This document shows, in pieces, positions 32,515-41,813 of a DNA stretch of 64,000 nucleotides. This DNA is from Mobilicoccus sp032056465 (GTDB lineage Bacteria; Actinomycetota; Actinomycetes; Actinomycetales; Dermatophilaceae). The number at the start of each line of letters is the position of its first letter. Within the stretch, counting starts at the first letter, position 1. Where the stretch lies: NCBI RefSeq assembly GCF_032056465.1, contig NZ_DAMBCL010000010.1, one strand, 5' to 3'. A model generated the notes under the pieces. The model had not been told where the DNA came from. It saw only the letters and a list, made by a program, of their open reading frames with translations, and ran no database searches. A program made the translations under genes and the position numbers.

Positions 32515-33696
32515 ATGACGACACCCCCTAGGCATCACAGCGACAGGAACGATCACATGAACGAGAACGGCGTCACTCCGGCCGGAGAACGCCCGGCCGA
32601 GGGCAGTTCCACCGCCACCGGCCGTGACCTCACCGGTTCCGCCGGTCACTCACAGGCCGTCGACACCGTCCCGGAGCGGTTCGAGAACCCCGGTCTCCCG
32701 CCGCACGTCATGCGTCACGCCGATGTCGACCCCAAGGCGGCCAAGCGCGCCGAGCGTCAGGTGCTCGCGCTCTTCACCGTCTCGGTGATCGGCTCGATCG
32801 GCTTCATCGTCGCCTACCTCACGCTCGACATGACGACCATGGTGTACGTGCCGGTGTTCGGGCGGATCAGCCCCCTGCACACCGCCCTCGGCGTGTGCCT
32901 GGCGCTGAGCCTTCTCGGTATCGGTCTCGGCGCGGTGCACTGGGCGAAGACCCTCATGCCCGACACCGAGGAGATCGAGGAGCGCCACCCCACGGGTTCG
33001 TCCCCGGAGACGCGCGCCGAGCTCATGGACACCCTGGACGAGGGCCGCCGCAGCAGCCAGCTCGCCCGTCGGCCGATGATCGGAGCCCTCGGCGCCACCG
33101 CTCTCGGCCTGTTCGCCCTCCCCCCGCTGTTCCCCATCGTCGGTGGCCTCGGCCACCTTCCGCGGCGCGAGATGCACCACACGTTCTGGCAGACCGGGAT
33201 GCGCCTCATGCGCGACCCGCAGATGACGCCGATCCGCGCCGACGAGGTGCACCGCGGCGCCGTGTTCCACGTCCTGCCCGAGGGCATCGACAGCCCGGCC
33301 AAGCAGGCCAAGGAGGGGGAGCACTTCGAGCACGACGAGGACCTCAGCCTCCTGCAGCGCAAGGCCAAGGCCGCCGTCCTGCTCGTCCGTCTCGACCCCG
33401 AGGCCTTCAAGAGCGACAAGGCCCGCGACTGGGGCTACGAGGGGATCGTCGCGTACAACAAGATCTGCACGCACGCGGGCTGCCCCGTGGGGCTCTACGA
33501 ACAGCAGACGCACCACCTGCTGTGCCCGTGCCACCAGTCCACCTTCGACGTCACGCAGGACTGCAAGGTCGTGTTCGGCCCGGCCAAGCGTCCTCTTCCG
33601 CAGCTGAAGATCACCGTCGATGATGAGGGTTACCTCGTGGCGGCGCAGCCGTTCATGGAACCCGTGGGCCCGAGCTTCTGGAGTCGTAAGCGATGA
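32515..33696 (+). CDS. qcrA: Rieske iron-sulfur subunit of the bc1 complex
   Basis: 393 residues. A long N-terminus is followed by three membrane helices (about 82-104, 117-139, 183-205), as in actinobacterial QcrA, and the Rieske domain: CTHAGCPVGLYE and CPCHQSTFDV bind the 2Fe-2S cluster (near residues 317 and 338). ATG 32515 is used; ATG 32557 (MNENGVTPAG) is an alternative. The stop overlaps the qcrB start by 4 nt. Confidence 0.95.
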   Translation: MTTPPRHHSDRNDHMNENGVTPAGERPAEGSSTATGRDLTGSAGHSQAVDTVPERFENPGLPPHVMRHADVDPKAAKRAERQVLALFTVSVIGSIGFIVAYLTLDMTTMVYVPVFGRISPLHTALGVCLALSLLGIGLGAVHWAKTLMPDTEEIEERHPTGSSPETRAELMDTLDEGRRSSQLARRPMIGALGATALGLFALPPLFPIVGGLGHLPRREMHHTFWQTGMRLMRDPQMTPIRADEVHRGAVFHVLPEGIDSPAKQAKEGEHFEHDEDLSLLQRKAKAAVLLVRLDPEAFKSDKARDWGYEGIVAYNKICTHAGCPVGLYEQQTHHLLCPCHQSTFDVTQDCKVVFGPAKRPLPQLKITVDDEGYLVAAQPFMEPVGPSFWSRKR

Positions 33697-35438
33697 GCAC
33701 ACAAGCAACCGCGCGCGCGGCAGACCGGCTCCGTACCGACGAGCCGGCACCTCGGCCCGGGCGGGACCGAGGAAACGGCGGGCGTCACGGCGCCGTCGCC
33801 AGTTGGTTCGACGACCGTACGGGCATCGCCGGCCCCATGCGCTACCTCATGCGCAAGGTCTTCCCGGACCACTGGTCGTTCATGCTCGGTGAAGTCGCGA
33901 TGTACTCGATGATCATCGCGCTGCTCACCGGCGTGGCGCTCACCCTGTGGTTCGTCCCCTCGATGGGCGAGGTGCACTACGACGGGCCGCACGCGCCCCT
34001 CAACGGCATCCTCATGAGCGAGGCCTACGCCTCCACGCTGCAGATCTCCTTCGAGGTGCCCGGCGGTCTCCTCATCCGCCAGGTCCACCACTGGTCGGCC
34101 CTGTTCTTCGTGGCCGCGATCGGCATGCACATGGCGCGCGTGTTCTTCACCGGCGCGTTCCGCAAGCCGCGCGAGATCAACTGGGTGATCGGCACCGTGC
34201 TCCTCCTGCTGGCCATGATCGAGGGCTTCGCGGGCTACTCCCTCCCCGACGACCTGCTCTCGGGCACCGGTCTTCGCGTGATGGAGGGCTTCGTCCAGTC
34301 GACCCCGATCCTCGGCTCGATCATCAGCTACCTGATGTTCGACGGGGCCTTCCCCGGACACATCATCATCGCGCGCCTCTACATGGCGCACATCCTGCTC
34401 GTCCCGGCCCTGCTCATCGGCCTGTTCACGGCGCACCTCGCGCTCGTCATGGTCCACAAGCACACCCAGTACCCCGGCCCCGGCCGCACCAACGACAACG
34501 TCGTCGGTTTCCGCGTCATGCCGGTGTACGCCGCCAAGGCCGGTGGCTTCTTCTTCATCGTGTTCGGCATCATCACGCTGATCTCCGGGCTGGTCACGAT
34601 CAACCCCGTGTGGGCCTACGGCCCGTACGACCCCTCGCCGGTCACCGCCGGTGTGCAGCCCGACTGGTACATGGGCTTCGCGGACGGCGCGCTGCGGCTC
34701 CTGCCCGGTTGGCTCGAGGTTCCCGTCGGCTCCTGGACGTTGTCCCTCAACGTCGCCCTCGGCTCGATCGTCCTGCTCCCGGTCGTGTTCACCCTCGCCG
34801 GCGCCTACCCCTTCCTCGAGGCCTGGATCACCGGTGACAAGCGCGAGCACCACCTGCTCGACCGCCCGCGTAACCGCCCGGTGCGCACCGGCATCGGCAT
34901 CGGCGCGATCATCGCCTACCTCGTGATGTTCTTCGCCGCGGGCAACGACATCATGGCGATCAAGCTGGGTCTGTCGATCAACGACATCACCCACGTCCTG
35001 CGGTTCCTCTTCTTCGCGGGCCCGATCATCGGCTTCTGGGTCACCAAGCGGATCTGCCTGTCCCTGCAGCGCGCCGACCGCGAGCTCGCCCTGCATGGCA
35101 AGGAGAGCGGCCGGATCGTCCGCACCGCCGACGGCGAGTTCCGCGAGTACCACGAGCCGCTGAGCGACTACGAGATGTGGAACCTCGTGGGTTACGAGAG
35201 CCCTGAGCCCCTCGAACTCACCGACGGTCGAGACGCCCACGGCGTCGCAGCCCCGACGGGTCGCAGCCAGAAGCGTCGGGCCGCCTGGTCCCGGTTCTTC
35301 TTCAAGGACCGTGTCGCTCCGGTCACCCCGGCCGAGCTGCACGAGGCGCACGCTCACCACGACCAGGCCTCGGACCGCGCGCTGCTCGCCCGTGAGGACG
35401 TCCACCACGACGAGATCCTCGAGGACGCGCACCACTGA
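33693..35438 (+). CDS. qcrB: Cytochrome b subunit of the bc1 complex
   Basis: 581 residues. Haem-ligating His pairs lie in IRQVHHWSALFFVAAIGMHM and LLIGLFTAHLALVMVHKH; the quinol-oxidation PDWY motif appears as QPDWYMGFADG. Eight or nine membrane helices plus a His/Glu-rich cytoplasmic C-terminal extension typical of actinobacteria. QcrB is the target site of Q203-type respiratory inhibitors in mycobacteria. Ends the operon; a terminator follows. Confidence 0.95.
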   Translation: MSTQATARAADRLRTDEPAPRPGRDRGNGGRHGAVASWFDDRTGIAGPMRYLMRKVFPDHWSFMLGEVAMYSMIIALLTGVALTLWFVPSMGEVHYDGPHAPLNGILMSEAYASTLQISFEVPGGLLIRQVHHWSALFFVAAIGMHMARVFFTGAFRKPREINWVIGTVLLLLAMIEGFAGYSLPDDLLSGTGLRVMEGFVQSTPILGSIISYLMFDGAFPGHIIIARLYMAHILLVPALLIGLFTAHLALVMVHKHTQYPGPGRTNDNVVGFRVMPVYAAKAGGFFFIVFGIITLISGLVTINPVWAYGPYDPSPVTAGVQPDWYMGFADGALRLLPGWLEVPVGSWTLSLNVALGSIVLLPVVFTLAGAYPFLEAWITGDKREHHLLDRPRNRPVRTGIGIGAIIAYLVMFFAAGNDIMAIKLGLSINDITHVLRFLFFAGPIIGFWVTKRICLSLQRADRELALHGKESGRIVRTADGEFREYHEPLSDYEMWNLVGYESPEPLELTDGRDAHGVAAPTGRSQKRRAAWSRFFFKDRVAPVTPAELHEAHAHHDQASDRALLAREDVHHDEILEDAHH

Positions 35439-35468
35439 GCCTCCTGAGTTCCGGCTCACCGACGAAGA

Positions 35469-35493
35469 CCCCCGCACCGTGCCGGTGCGGGGG
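35469..35493 (+). terminator. Terminator of the ctaE-qcrCAB operon
   Basis: 10-bp perfect GC stem (35469-35478 with 35484-35493), 5-nt loop, then CCTT. It lies 30 nt past the qcrB stop. Confidence 0.85.
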
Positions 35494-35600
35494 CCTTCGC
35501 ACAGGCCGGACTCCCGCCGCCGACCCGTGCTCGCCCACTCCCCCGGGTCGCTCACCACAGCGGCCGGTGTCGTGCGGCACCATGAACGGGTGAGGTCGTC

Positions 35601-35942
35601 ATGAAGATGAGCCGGGAGCAGTTCGAGGAGGCCGTGGCCGACGCGCTCGACGCCGTCCCTGGGGAGCTTCTCGACATGCTCGACAACGTCGTGTTCCTCG
35701 TCGAGGACGAGCCGGAGAGCGGAGAGGAGCTCCTGGGCCTCTACGAGGGCGTCCCCCGCACCGAACGCACGTGGGGTGATCTGGGCCTCCCCGACCGCAT
35801 CACGGTGTTCCAGGGGCCGACGCTGCGCATGTGCACCAGCGTGGAGCAGGTGCGCCACGAGGTCACGGTCACCGTCGTCCACGAGATCGCGCACCACTTC
35901 GGCATCGACGACGAACGCCTCCACGCCCTCGGCTGGGCATGA
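35601..35942 (+). CDS. Small zincin-like metallopeptidase family protein
   Basis: 113 residues. VVHEIAHHFGIDDERLHALG contains HExxHxxGxxD, the extended zinc motif of the PF06262 family of minimal bacterial zincins. The N-terminal half (REQFEEAVADALDAVP, LVEDEP) is typical of the family. No signal peptide, so cytoplasmic; substrate unknown. ATG 35601, own transcription unit downstream of the qcrB terminator. Confidence 0.87.
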   Translation: MKMSREQFEEAVADALDAVPGELLDMLDNVVFLVEDEPESGEELLGLYEGVPRTERTWGDLGLPDRITVFQGPTLRMCTSVEQVRHEVTVTVVHEIAHHFGIDDERLHALGWA

Positions 35943-36192
35943 GCCGACGCGTCAGGCGTGTGCCTCCCGACGACCATGGCGCGCAGCGCGAAACCGGGAG
36001 GTCACGGGGCATCGGTGTGTCGACCGGCGCGACGTCCAGGAGCACCGGCCACGGTCACCAGCCGACGACGACCACCCGACGACGGGAGCGCGGGGGGCAC
36101 TGAGAGGCCACGACGCCCGGGCCTCACGGTCCGCAGACCCGCCTGGAGGACAGACCCCCGTCCGTGGGCGTCGGGGACCCTCGTCCGTGGCG

Positions 36193-37524
36193 TCAGGGAG
36201 TCGTCGTCGACGTCGACGGTGAGGGCGCAGCGGGCGCCGACGACGTCGACGACGACGAGGACGACGTGCTCGACTTCTTGGACGTCGGGGAACCGGTCGA
36301 CGAGGAGGTCTTCTTCGCGAGGGCGCTGCGGGCATGCCACTCGTCGGCGCTGAACAGCCAGACCGACAGCCCGTCGCCGGGCTTCATCCGCCGGGAGGAG
36401 CCGGTGAACTCGACGACGTCACCGATGATCGAACCGCGGAAGACGTCGGCTGCCGCCCCCGGACCGAGGTTGACGCAGCCGTGGCTCACGTTCCGACGTC
36501 CCTGCGCCCACACCGACCAGGGGGCGGCGTGGAGGAACTCTCCGGTGTTCGTGACCCGCATCGCGTACCTGACCTCGGTGCGGTAGTAGTTCGCGTCCCC
36601 CTCCTTGAGCCCGAGGGTGCCCGCGTCCATGACGTAGTCCTCGTGCTTCTCGGTGATGACCTTGGTGCCCGAGCGGGTCTCCCAATCGGCCGTGGGCTTG
36701 CCGGCGCTGATGGGATAGCTCGCGACGCGCTTGCCGTTGTCGCTCACGCTCATCGTGTGGCCGGCGAGATCGACCTTCATGATGCGGGCCCGCTTGGCGA
36801 CGGTGAACGTGCCGCCCTTGTCCTGCACGATGTACTTGTCGGGCCCCGTGGCGACCCCTGTGAGCGGCGCGGAGACCGTCACCTTGGTGTTGGGCTTCCA
36901 GTACGAGTCCGGCCGCCACATGAGCTGGCGTTCGTCCAGCCAGCCCCATGAGCCCTTCTGGGCGGGGACGACCTTGATCTTCATGCGCTTCTCGACCTCG
37001 GCGCGCATCTCCGGGGTGGTCACCGCGCTGTCGAACGTCACCATCGCCGGCATCCCGACACCGACGGTCGAGCCGTCCGGCGTCACGGTGTACGTGGCCT
37101 TCACACCCGGATCCAGCGTCGAGAACGACACGCTCTGCTGCGAGGTGGCACCCTCGGCGTTCTTGGCCGTCGCCTTCCACGTGTACGTGGTGGAGGGCTT
37201 GAGACGCATGTCCGCCGACGGCGACCAGACGCCGTCGCTCACCTTGCCCGGGATGACCGTCCCCTTGGGGTCCTGCAGGCGCACCGACACGAGGTCGCCC
37301 TGTCGAGCCTGGACGGTGAGGCGCTCGTCGGGCTTGACGCCCTTGCCCCCGTCCTCGACCGAGAAGGCGAGCTCCGCCGAGGGCACGGTCGGGCTCGCGT
37401 TCTCGTCCTCACCGCCGGCCCCGATGGCACCTGGCATGTCACAGGCCGTGACGAGCAAGGTTGACCCGATGGCCAGGCCGAGACCGACCACCCGGACATA
37501 GTCGATCCGCGTTCTCACGTGCAC
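36193..37524 (-). CDS. ldt: L,D-transpeptidase lipoprotein
   Basis: 443 residues. N-terminal signal with lipobox LLVTAC, two Ig-like domains (about 60-260), and a YkuD catalytic domain with HAAPWSVWAQGRRNVSHGCVN (active-site Cys near residue 352). It forms 3-3 cross-links in peptidoglycan outside the membrane. The Ser/Thr/Pro/Lys tail of about 45 residues after the catalytic domain is repetitive and probably disordered. Start GTG 37524 is chosen for its AGGAGG site at a 10-nt spacing. Confidence 0.92.
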   Translation of the reverse strand: MHVRTRIDYVRVVGLGLAIGSTLLVTACDMPGAIGAGGEDENASPTVPSAELAFSVEDGGKGVKPDERLTVQARQGDLVSVRLQDPKGTVIPGKVSDGVWSPSADMRLKPSTTYTWKATAKNAEGATSQQSVSFSTLDPGVKATYTVTPDGSTVGVGMPAMVTFDSAVTTPEMRAEVEKRMKIKVVPAQKGSWGWLDERQLMWRPDSYWKPNTKVTVSAPLTGVATGPDKYIVQDKGGTFTVAKRARIMKVDLAGHTMSVSDNGKRVASYPISAGKPTADWETRSGTKVITEKHEDYVMDAGTLGLKEGDANYYRTEVRYAMRVTNTGEFLHAAPWSVWAQGRRNVSHGCVNLGPGAAADVFRGSIIGDVVEFTGSSRRMKPGDGLSVWLFSADEWHARSALAKKTSSSTGSPTSKKSSTSSSSSSTSSAPAAPSPSTSTTTP

Positions 37525-37685
37525 CCCGGAATTCCCTCCTTGTCGGCCCCTGTCGTGCCATCGCATACGCCGCCTGCAAGTCCACGCCCCGGCGCGGACC
37601 GGATGCCCCCACAATCGGCACTCCCCCCATGGTGACGCATATCGCCCGACGATTCCACCACGGGGGGCCGCGAGGCCCCGAAAAG

Positions 37686-37718
37686 CGTGAACCCCGCTGC
37701 GGGGCAGCGGGGTTCACG
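37686..37718 (-). terminator. Terminator of the ctaC-ctaD-ctaF operon
   Basis: Perfect 15-bp stem (37686-37700 with 37704-37718), GGG/CCC loop, followed on the minus strand by CTTTTC. It begins 22 nt past the ctaF stop. Confidence 0.9.
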
Positions 37719-37739
37719 TCGATTGGGCGAAGCGGGGAG

Positions 37740-38141
37740 TCAGATCGCCATGTCCTGGCGGAAGTACTCGAAGACCCACCCGATGAGGGCGACGGCCCCG
37801 AACACGACGCCGACCAGGAAGACCCAGAGGCCGAGGCGCAGGCCGAGGAACACGATGATCGCCGACGCCGCGAGGGGCAGCGGCCACCAGGAGTGCGGGC
37901 TGAAGAACCCATACTCGCCCTCCTGCATCCACTGCTCACCACGCGGGTCGTCCGCGGGGTCGCGGTCGAGCTTCTTCATGGTGAGACGCAGGTACATGCC
38001 GAACATGAGACCCATGAGGCCCAGGAGCAGCATGCCCACGACCCCCACCGGCTCCTGCCACTTGGTGAAGAAGCCGTAGATGATCGTCACGGGGACGAAG
38101 AAGATGAAGGCTGCGTTGAACAGCGCCGAGGTCTGCTTCAT
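37740..38141 (-). CDS. ctaF: Cytochrome c oxidase subunit IV
   Basis: 133 residues, four membrane helices, with conserved FVPVTIIYGFFTKWQEPVG and EYGFFSPHSWWPLPLAAS. Small actinobacterial subunit stabilising the aa3 oxidase in the bc1-aa3 supercomplex. Its ATG overlaps the ctaD stop by 4 nt. Confidence 0.93.
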   Translation of the reverse strand: MKQTSALFNAAFIFFVPVTIIYGFFTKWQEPVGVVGMLLLGLMGLMFGMYLRLTMKKLDRDPADDPRGEQWMQEGEYGFFSPHSWWPLPLAASAIIVFLGLRLGLWVFLVGVVFGAVALIGWVFEYFRQDMAI

Positions 38142-39886
38142 CGCTTGCCACCACCGTTCGACTGGCCCTCGAGCTCCGGTTCACCGAGCAGCTCGTCGAG
38201 CACGCCCTTGTCGGGGGTCGGGGTGTCGAACGAGGCCACCTCGGGGTGGTTGAGGTCGAACACCGGACGCTCGGAACGAATGCGCGGGAGCGAGTCGAAG
38301 TTGTGCCGCGGGGGCGGGCACGAGGTGGCCCACTCCAGCGAGGAACCGTAGCCCCACGGGTCGTCGACGGTGACCTTGGGCGCGTGCTTCTGCGTCTTCC
38401 ACACGTTGATGAACCACGGGATCATCGATGCGCCGAGCAGGATCGAACCGAACGTCGAGATCTGGTTGAGGAAGGTGAACCCGTCCTCGACCATGTAGTC
38501 GCCGTAGCGGCGCGGCATGCCGTCGACACCGAGCACGTGCTGGATGAGGAACGTCAGGTGGAAGCCGAAGAACAGCATCCAGAAGTGGATCTTGCCGAGG
38601 CGCTCGTCGAGCATCTTGCCCGTCATCTTGGGCCACCAGAAGTAGTAGCCCGCGAACATGGCGAACACCACGGTGCCGAAGATCGTGTAGTGGAAGTGCG
38701 CGACCACGAAGTAGGTGTCGGAGAGGTGGAAGTCGAGCGCGGGACTCGCGAGGATGACACCGGTGAGGCCACCGAAGAGGAAGGTCACGAGGAACCCGAG
38801 CGCCCAGAGCATCGGCGTCTCGAAGGTGAGCGACCCTCCCCACATCGTGCCGATCCAGTTGAAGAACTTCACGCCGGTCGGAACGGCGATGAGCATCGTC
38901 ATGATCGAGAAGAACGGCAGCAGCACCTGGCCGGTGACGTACATGTGGTGCGCCCACACCGTGGCCGACAGGGCCGCGATCGCGATCGTGGCGAAGATGA
39001 TGCCCTTGTAGCCGAAGATCGGCTTGCGGGAGAAGACCGGGAAGACCTCGCTGATGATGCCGAAGAACGGCAAGGCGATGATGTAGACCTCCGGGTGGCC
39101 GAAGAACCAGAACAGGTGCTGGTACAGGATCGGGCCGCCGTTGATCGGGTCGTAGATGTGCATGCCGTAGAGCCGGTCGCCCACGAGGGCGAACCATGCC
39201 GCGGTGAGCACGGGGAAGACCATGAGGACGAGCAACGAGGTGACCAACGACGTCCAGGTGAACACCGGCATCCGGAACATCGTCATACCCGGCGCGCGCA
39301 TGCACACGATCGTGGTGATGAAGTTGACCGCGCCCATGATCGAGGCGAAACCGGTGGCCGCGAAGCCCAGGATCCACAGGTCGGCGCCGAGGCTGGGCGA
39401 GAACACCGAGTTCGACAGCGGGGTGTAGGCGAACCATCCGAAGGAGGCCGCGCCACCGGGAACGAGGAAGCCGGAGCACGCGACGATGCCACCGAAGGTG
39501 AACAGCCAGTAGGCGAGCATGTTGAGTCGCGGGAACGCGACGTCGGGGGCCCCGATCTGGAGCGGGACGAGCAGGTTGGAGAACGCCGCGAACAGCGGTG
39601 TCGCGAACAGCAGCAGCATGATCGAGCCGTGCATCGTGAACATCGCGTTGAACTGCTCGAGGTTCTGCAGCACCTGCAGACCCGGCGAGAAGAGCTCGGC
39701 CCGGATGATGAGGGCGAGAAGGCCACCGATGGAGAAGAACACCATCGTGGTGACGAAGTACAGGTTCGCGATGACCTTGTGGTCGGTGGTCGTGATGACC
39801 TTGACGAACCGACGCCCCAGGGACGTGGTCGGCTCAGGTGCCGGTCCGTGACCGGTGTGCTCGGGGCGAGTGATGATCGACGCCAT
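38138..39886 (-). CDS. ctaD: Cytochrome c oxidase subunit I
   Basis: 582 residues, twelve-helix haem-copper core. CuB/Tyr motif FGHPEVYIIALPFFG, WAHHMYVTG (CuB His pair), and VVAHFHYTIFG (haem ligands) are all present, as is the D-channel-type SNLLVPLQIGAPDVAFPRLN. ATG 39886 shares its A with the ctaC TGA stop, so translation is coupled. In M. tuberculosis ctaD is elsewhere; here it is within the ctaC-ctaF operon. Confidence 0.96.
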   Translation of the reverse strand: MASIITRPEHTGHGPAPEPTTSLGRRFVKVITTTDHKVIANLYFVTTMVFFSIGGLLALIIRAELFSPGLQVLQNLEQFNAMFTMHGSIMLLLFATPLFAAFSNLLVPLQIGAPDVAFPRLNMLAYWLFTFGGIVACSGFLVPGGAASFGWFAYTPLSNSVFSPSLGADLWILGFAATGFASIMGAVNFITTIVCMRAPGMTMFRMPVFTWTSLVTSLLVLMVFPVLTAAWFALVGDRLYGMHIYDPINGGPILYQHLFWFFGHPEVYIIALPFFGIISEVFPVFSRKPIFGYKGIIFATIAIAALSATVWAHHMYVTGQVLLPFFSIMTMLIAVPTGVKFFNWIGTMWGGSLTFETPMLWALGFLVTFLFGGLTGVILASPALDFHLSDTYFVVAHFHYTIFGTVVFAMFAGYYFWWPKMTGKMLDERLGKIHFWMLFFGFHLTFLIQHVLGVDGMPRRYGDYMVEDGFTFLNQISTFGSILLGASMIPWFINVWKTQKHAPKVTVDDPWGYGSSLEWATSCPPPRHNFDSLPRIRSERPVFDLNHPEVASFDTPTPDKGVLDELLGEPELEGQSNGGGKR

Positions 39887-40776
39887 CAGTTGCCACCTCC
39901 TTGCGGCTGGTACTGCTGGTAGCTGGGCTGCCCCTTCTCGAGGTGGGCCCGACTGAGGGAGTTGTCGAGGAGGCCGGTCTGACCCCGCGCCTTGAGGTCG
40001 GCCATGTGCTGGTCGAACTCCTCCTTGGAGACGACCTTGACGTTGAACAGCATCGTCGCGTGGTAGGCGCCGCAGAGCTCGGCGCACTTGCCCTGGAACG
40101 TGCCCTGCTGGCGGGTCTCGATCTGGAGCTTGTTGACCTTGCCGGGGACCATGTCGAGCTTCTGCAGGAACGCCGGCACCCAGAACGAGTGGATGACGTC
40201 ACGAGCGGTGAGCACGAACTCGACTCGGGAGTTCTCGGGGAGGTACAGCGTCGGGAGCGTCTGCTCGACGCCCGGCTTTCCGGTGAGGTCGGCCTGGATG
40301 CCGGAGTCCCACACCTTGTCGTCGACGTAGTTGAAGTCCCAGCTCCACTGCTTGCCGACGACGTTGATCGTGTAGTCGGGCTTGGCGCTCGTGTCGAGCA
40401 GGACCGCCTCGTCGCGGGCGGTGAAGAAGAAGAGGACGCCCACCATCATCACGGGGATGATGGTGTAGAGGATCTCGATCGGCACGTTGTACCGAAGCTG
40501 GGGCGGCAGGCCCACGTCGTCCTTCTTGCGGCGGTACCGCACGATGCACCAGATCGTGAGTCCCCACACCAGGATTCCGACGGCGAGAGCCGCGATCCAG
40601 CTGGCGACCCAGAGGTTGGTGACGCGGTCGGCTCCGGCGGAGGCGCCCTCGGGCAGGTACCCCCGCTGCAATGCTTCGGAGCATCCGCTGAGCGTCAGCG
40701 CCGCAAGAGCGGCCACGCCGCCGAGCGCCAGGCGCGAGCGTCGTCCGCGCCTCCGTGAGTCATCGTGCCGAGGCAA
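39886..40776 (-). CDS. ctaC: Cytochrome c oxidase subunit II
   Basis: 296 residues. Lipoprotein signal ending ALTLSGC, two membrane helices (about 50-70 and 95-117), then the cupredoxin domain with CuA motif CAELCGAYHATM. It accepts electrons from QcrC. Start TTG 40776 is chosen because GGAAGG lies 6 nt before and the signal peptide then has normal length; ATG 40857 is in frame upstream and close to a TATGCT box. The stop overlaps ctaD by one base. Confidence 0.92.
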   Translation of the reverse strand: MPRHDDSRRRGRRSRLALGGVAALAALTLSGCSEALQRGYLPEGASAGADRVTNLWVASWIAALAVGILVWGLTIWCIVRYRRKKDDVGLPPQLRYNVPIEILYTIIPVMMVGVLFFFTARDEAVLLDTSAKPDYTINVVGKQWSWDFNYVDDKVWDSGIQADLTGKPGVEQTLPTLYLPENSRVEFVLTARDVIHSFWVPAFLQKLDMVPGKVNKLQIETRQQGTFQGKCAELCGAYHATMLFNVKVVSKEEFDQHMADLKARGQTGLLDNSLSRAHLEKGQPSYQQYQPQGGGN

Positions 40777-40867
40777 GGTACACCTTCCGGTTCGGTGGTG
40801 ACGTCCACCCCCGGGGGCGGACGCGCTCACCCGGGCGAGCTGCTCGTCCGGGGTCATGGACGTCGCC

Positions 40868-40873
40868 AGCATA
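40868..40873 (-). promoter_or_regulatory. Candidate -10 box for ctaC-ctaD-ctaF
   Basis: TATGCT on the minus strand; a start near 40861 gives a leader of about 85 nt to TTG 40776. Confidence 0.5.
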
Positions 40874-41041
40874 GACCAGGCTCGACGGCGATGGTCGGTA
40901 GCGCGGCGCCCGGCTCCGGCTCGGCTCCCCCGAATCCGCGCCCAAGGCCGCGGTGCTCGCAGGGCGGACGGTGCGGGCCGCCGGCAGGCGGTGCGCGCGG
41001 CCGACCCGAGGCCCGACAGGGCGCATCGGTCCCCGCCACGC

Positions 41042-41791
41042 TCAGGAACCACTCTCCCCTGCTGCGTCCGGGCCGGGCGGGTGCCGCGTGGGCTGCCAGG
41101 TCGGAGCCGGCGCCTCCAGTGCCCGGGAGAGCCTGCGGAGGTAGTCCGACCGCGGGATGTCGACGACACCGAGGGACGCCAGGTGTGGCGTGGACCACTG
41201 CGTGTCGATGACCCTCCGCGTGTCGTGGTCCGCGAAGCACCGCTCCACGAGGGCCACGAGGGCCACCTTGGACGCGTCGGTCTCACGGTGGAACATCGAC
41301 TCCCCCGCGAACAACCCCCCGATCGACACCCCGTACAGGCCACCCACGAGATCGCCGTCGCGGCGGACCTCCACCGAGTGCGCCCACCCGAGTCGATGCA
41401 GGCGCGTGTACGCCACGGCGACGGCCGAGGTGATCCACCGGCCGTCGCGGGAGGGGTCGGCGCATCCGGCGACGACGCCCTCGAAGTCGGTGTCGAACGT
41501 CACGTCGAAACGTCGCATCGACTTCCTCAGGGAACGCGAGATCCGCAGCCCCCCGGGCAGGAGCACCCCGCGCGGCTCCGGTGACCACCACACGAGGGGA
41601 CCGGCACCGTGCCGTCCCACGCCCATCGGGAAGACGCCGGAGCGGTAGGCCTCGAGGAGGGTGCCCGGTTCGAGGTCCGCCCCCACACCGGCGATGTCCC
41701 GCCCCCACCCGCCGGTCGCGTCGAAGCGGTGCGGCGTCGGGGGCGGCTCGATCGGTCCCTCGGCGTGAGCCTCGACGTCGTGCTCGGCCAT
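41042..41791 (-). CDS. aat: Leucyl/phenylalanyl-tRNA-protein transferase
   Basis: 249 residues. It adds Leu or Phe to proteins with N-terminal Arg/Lys, marking them for ClpS/ClpAP degradation. Motifs: LLEAYRSGVFPMG, WWSPEPRGVLLPG, SVEVRRDGDLVGGLYGV, GGLFAGESMFHRETDASK and RVIDTQWSTPHLASLG. ATG 41791 is used; GTG 41821 would overlap the kinase stop by 8 nt. Same strand as and just downstream of the adenosine-kinase-like gene. Not present at this position in mycobacteria, where asnB lies between ctaC and adoK. Confidence 0.93.
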   Translation of the reverse strand: MAEHDVEAHAEGPIEPPPTPHRFDATGGWGRDIAGVGADLEPGTLLEAYRSGVFPMGVGRHGAGPLVWWSPEPRGVLLPGGLRISRSLRKSMRRFDVTFDTDFEGVVAGCADPSRDGRWITSAVAVAYTRLHRLGWAHSVEVRRDGDLVGGLYGVSIGGLFAGESMFHRETDASKVALVALVERCFADHDTRRVIDTQWSTPHLASLGVVDIPRSDYLRRLSRALEAPAPTWQPTRHPPGPDAAGESGS

Positions 41792-41813
41792 GGGTCGATC
41801 GGGCCTGTCGTGC

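Noticed and set aside
35943..36192. Possible small genes between metallopeptidase and L,D-transpeptidase
   Set aside because: All frames are Arg/Pro/Thr-rich shadows with no ribosome site; treated as spacer.
40777..40857. CtaC start at ATG 40857
   Set aside because: It would give a 58-residue pre-lipobox region. TTG 40776 has GGAAGG and a normal lipoprotein signal, though the upstream start is not excluded.
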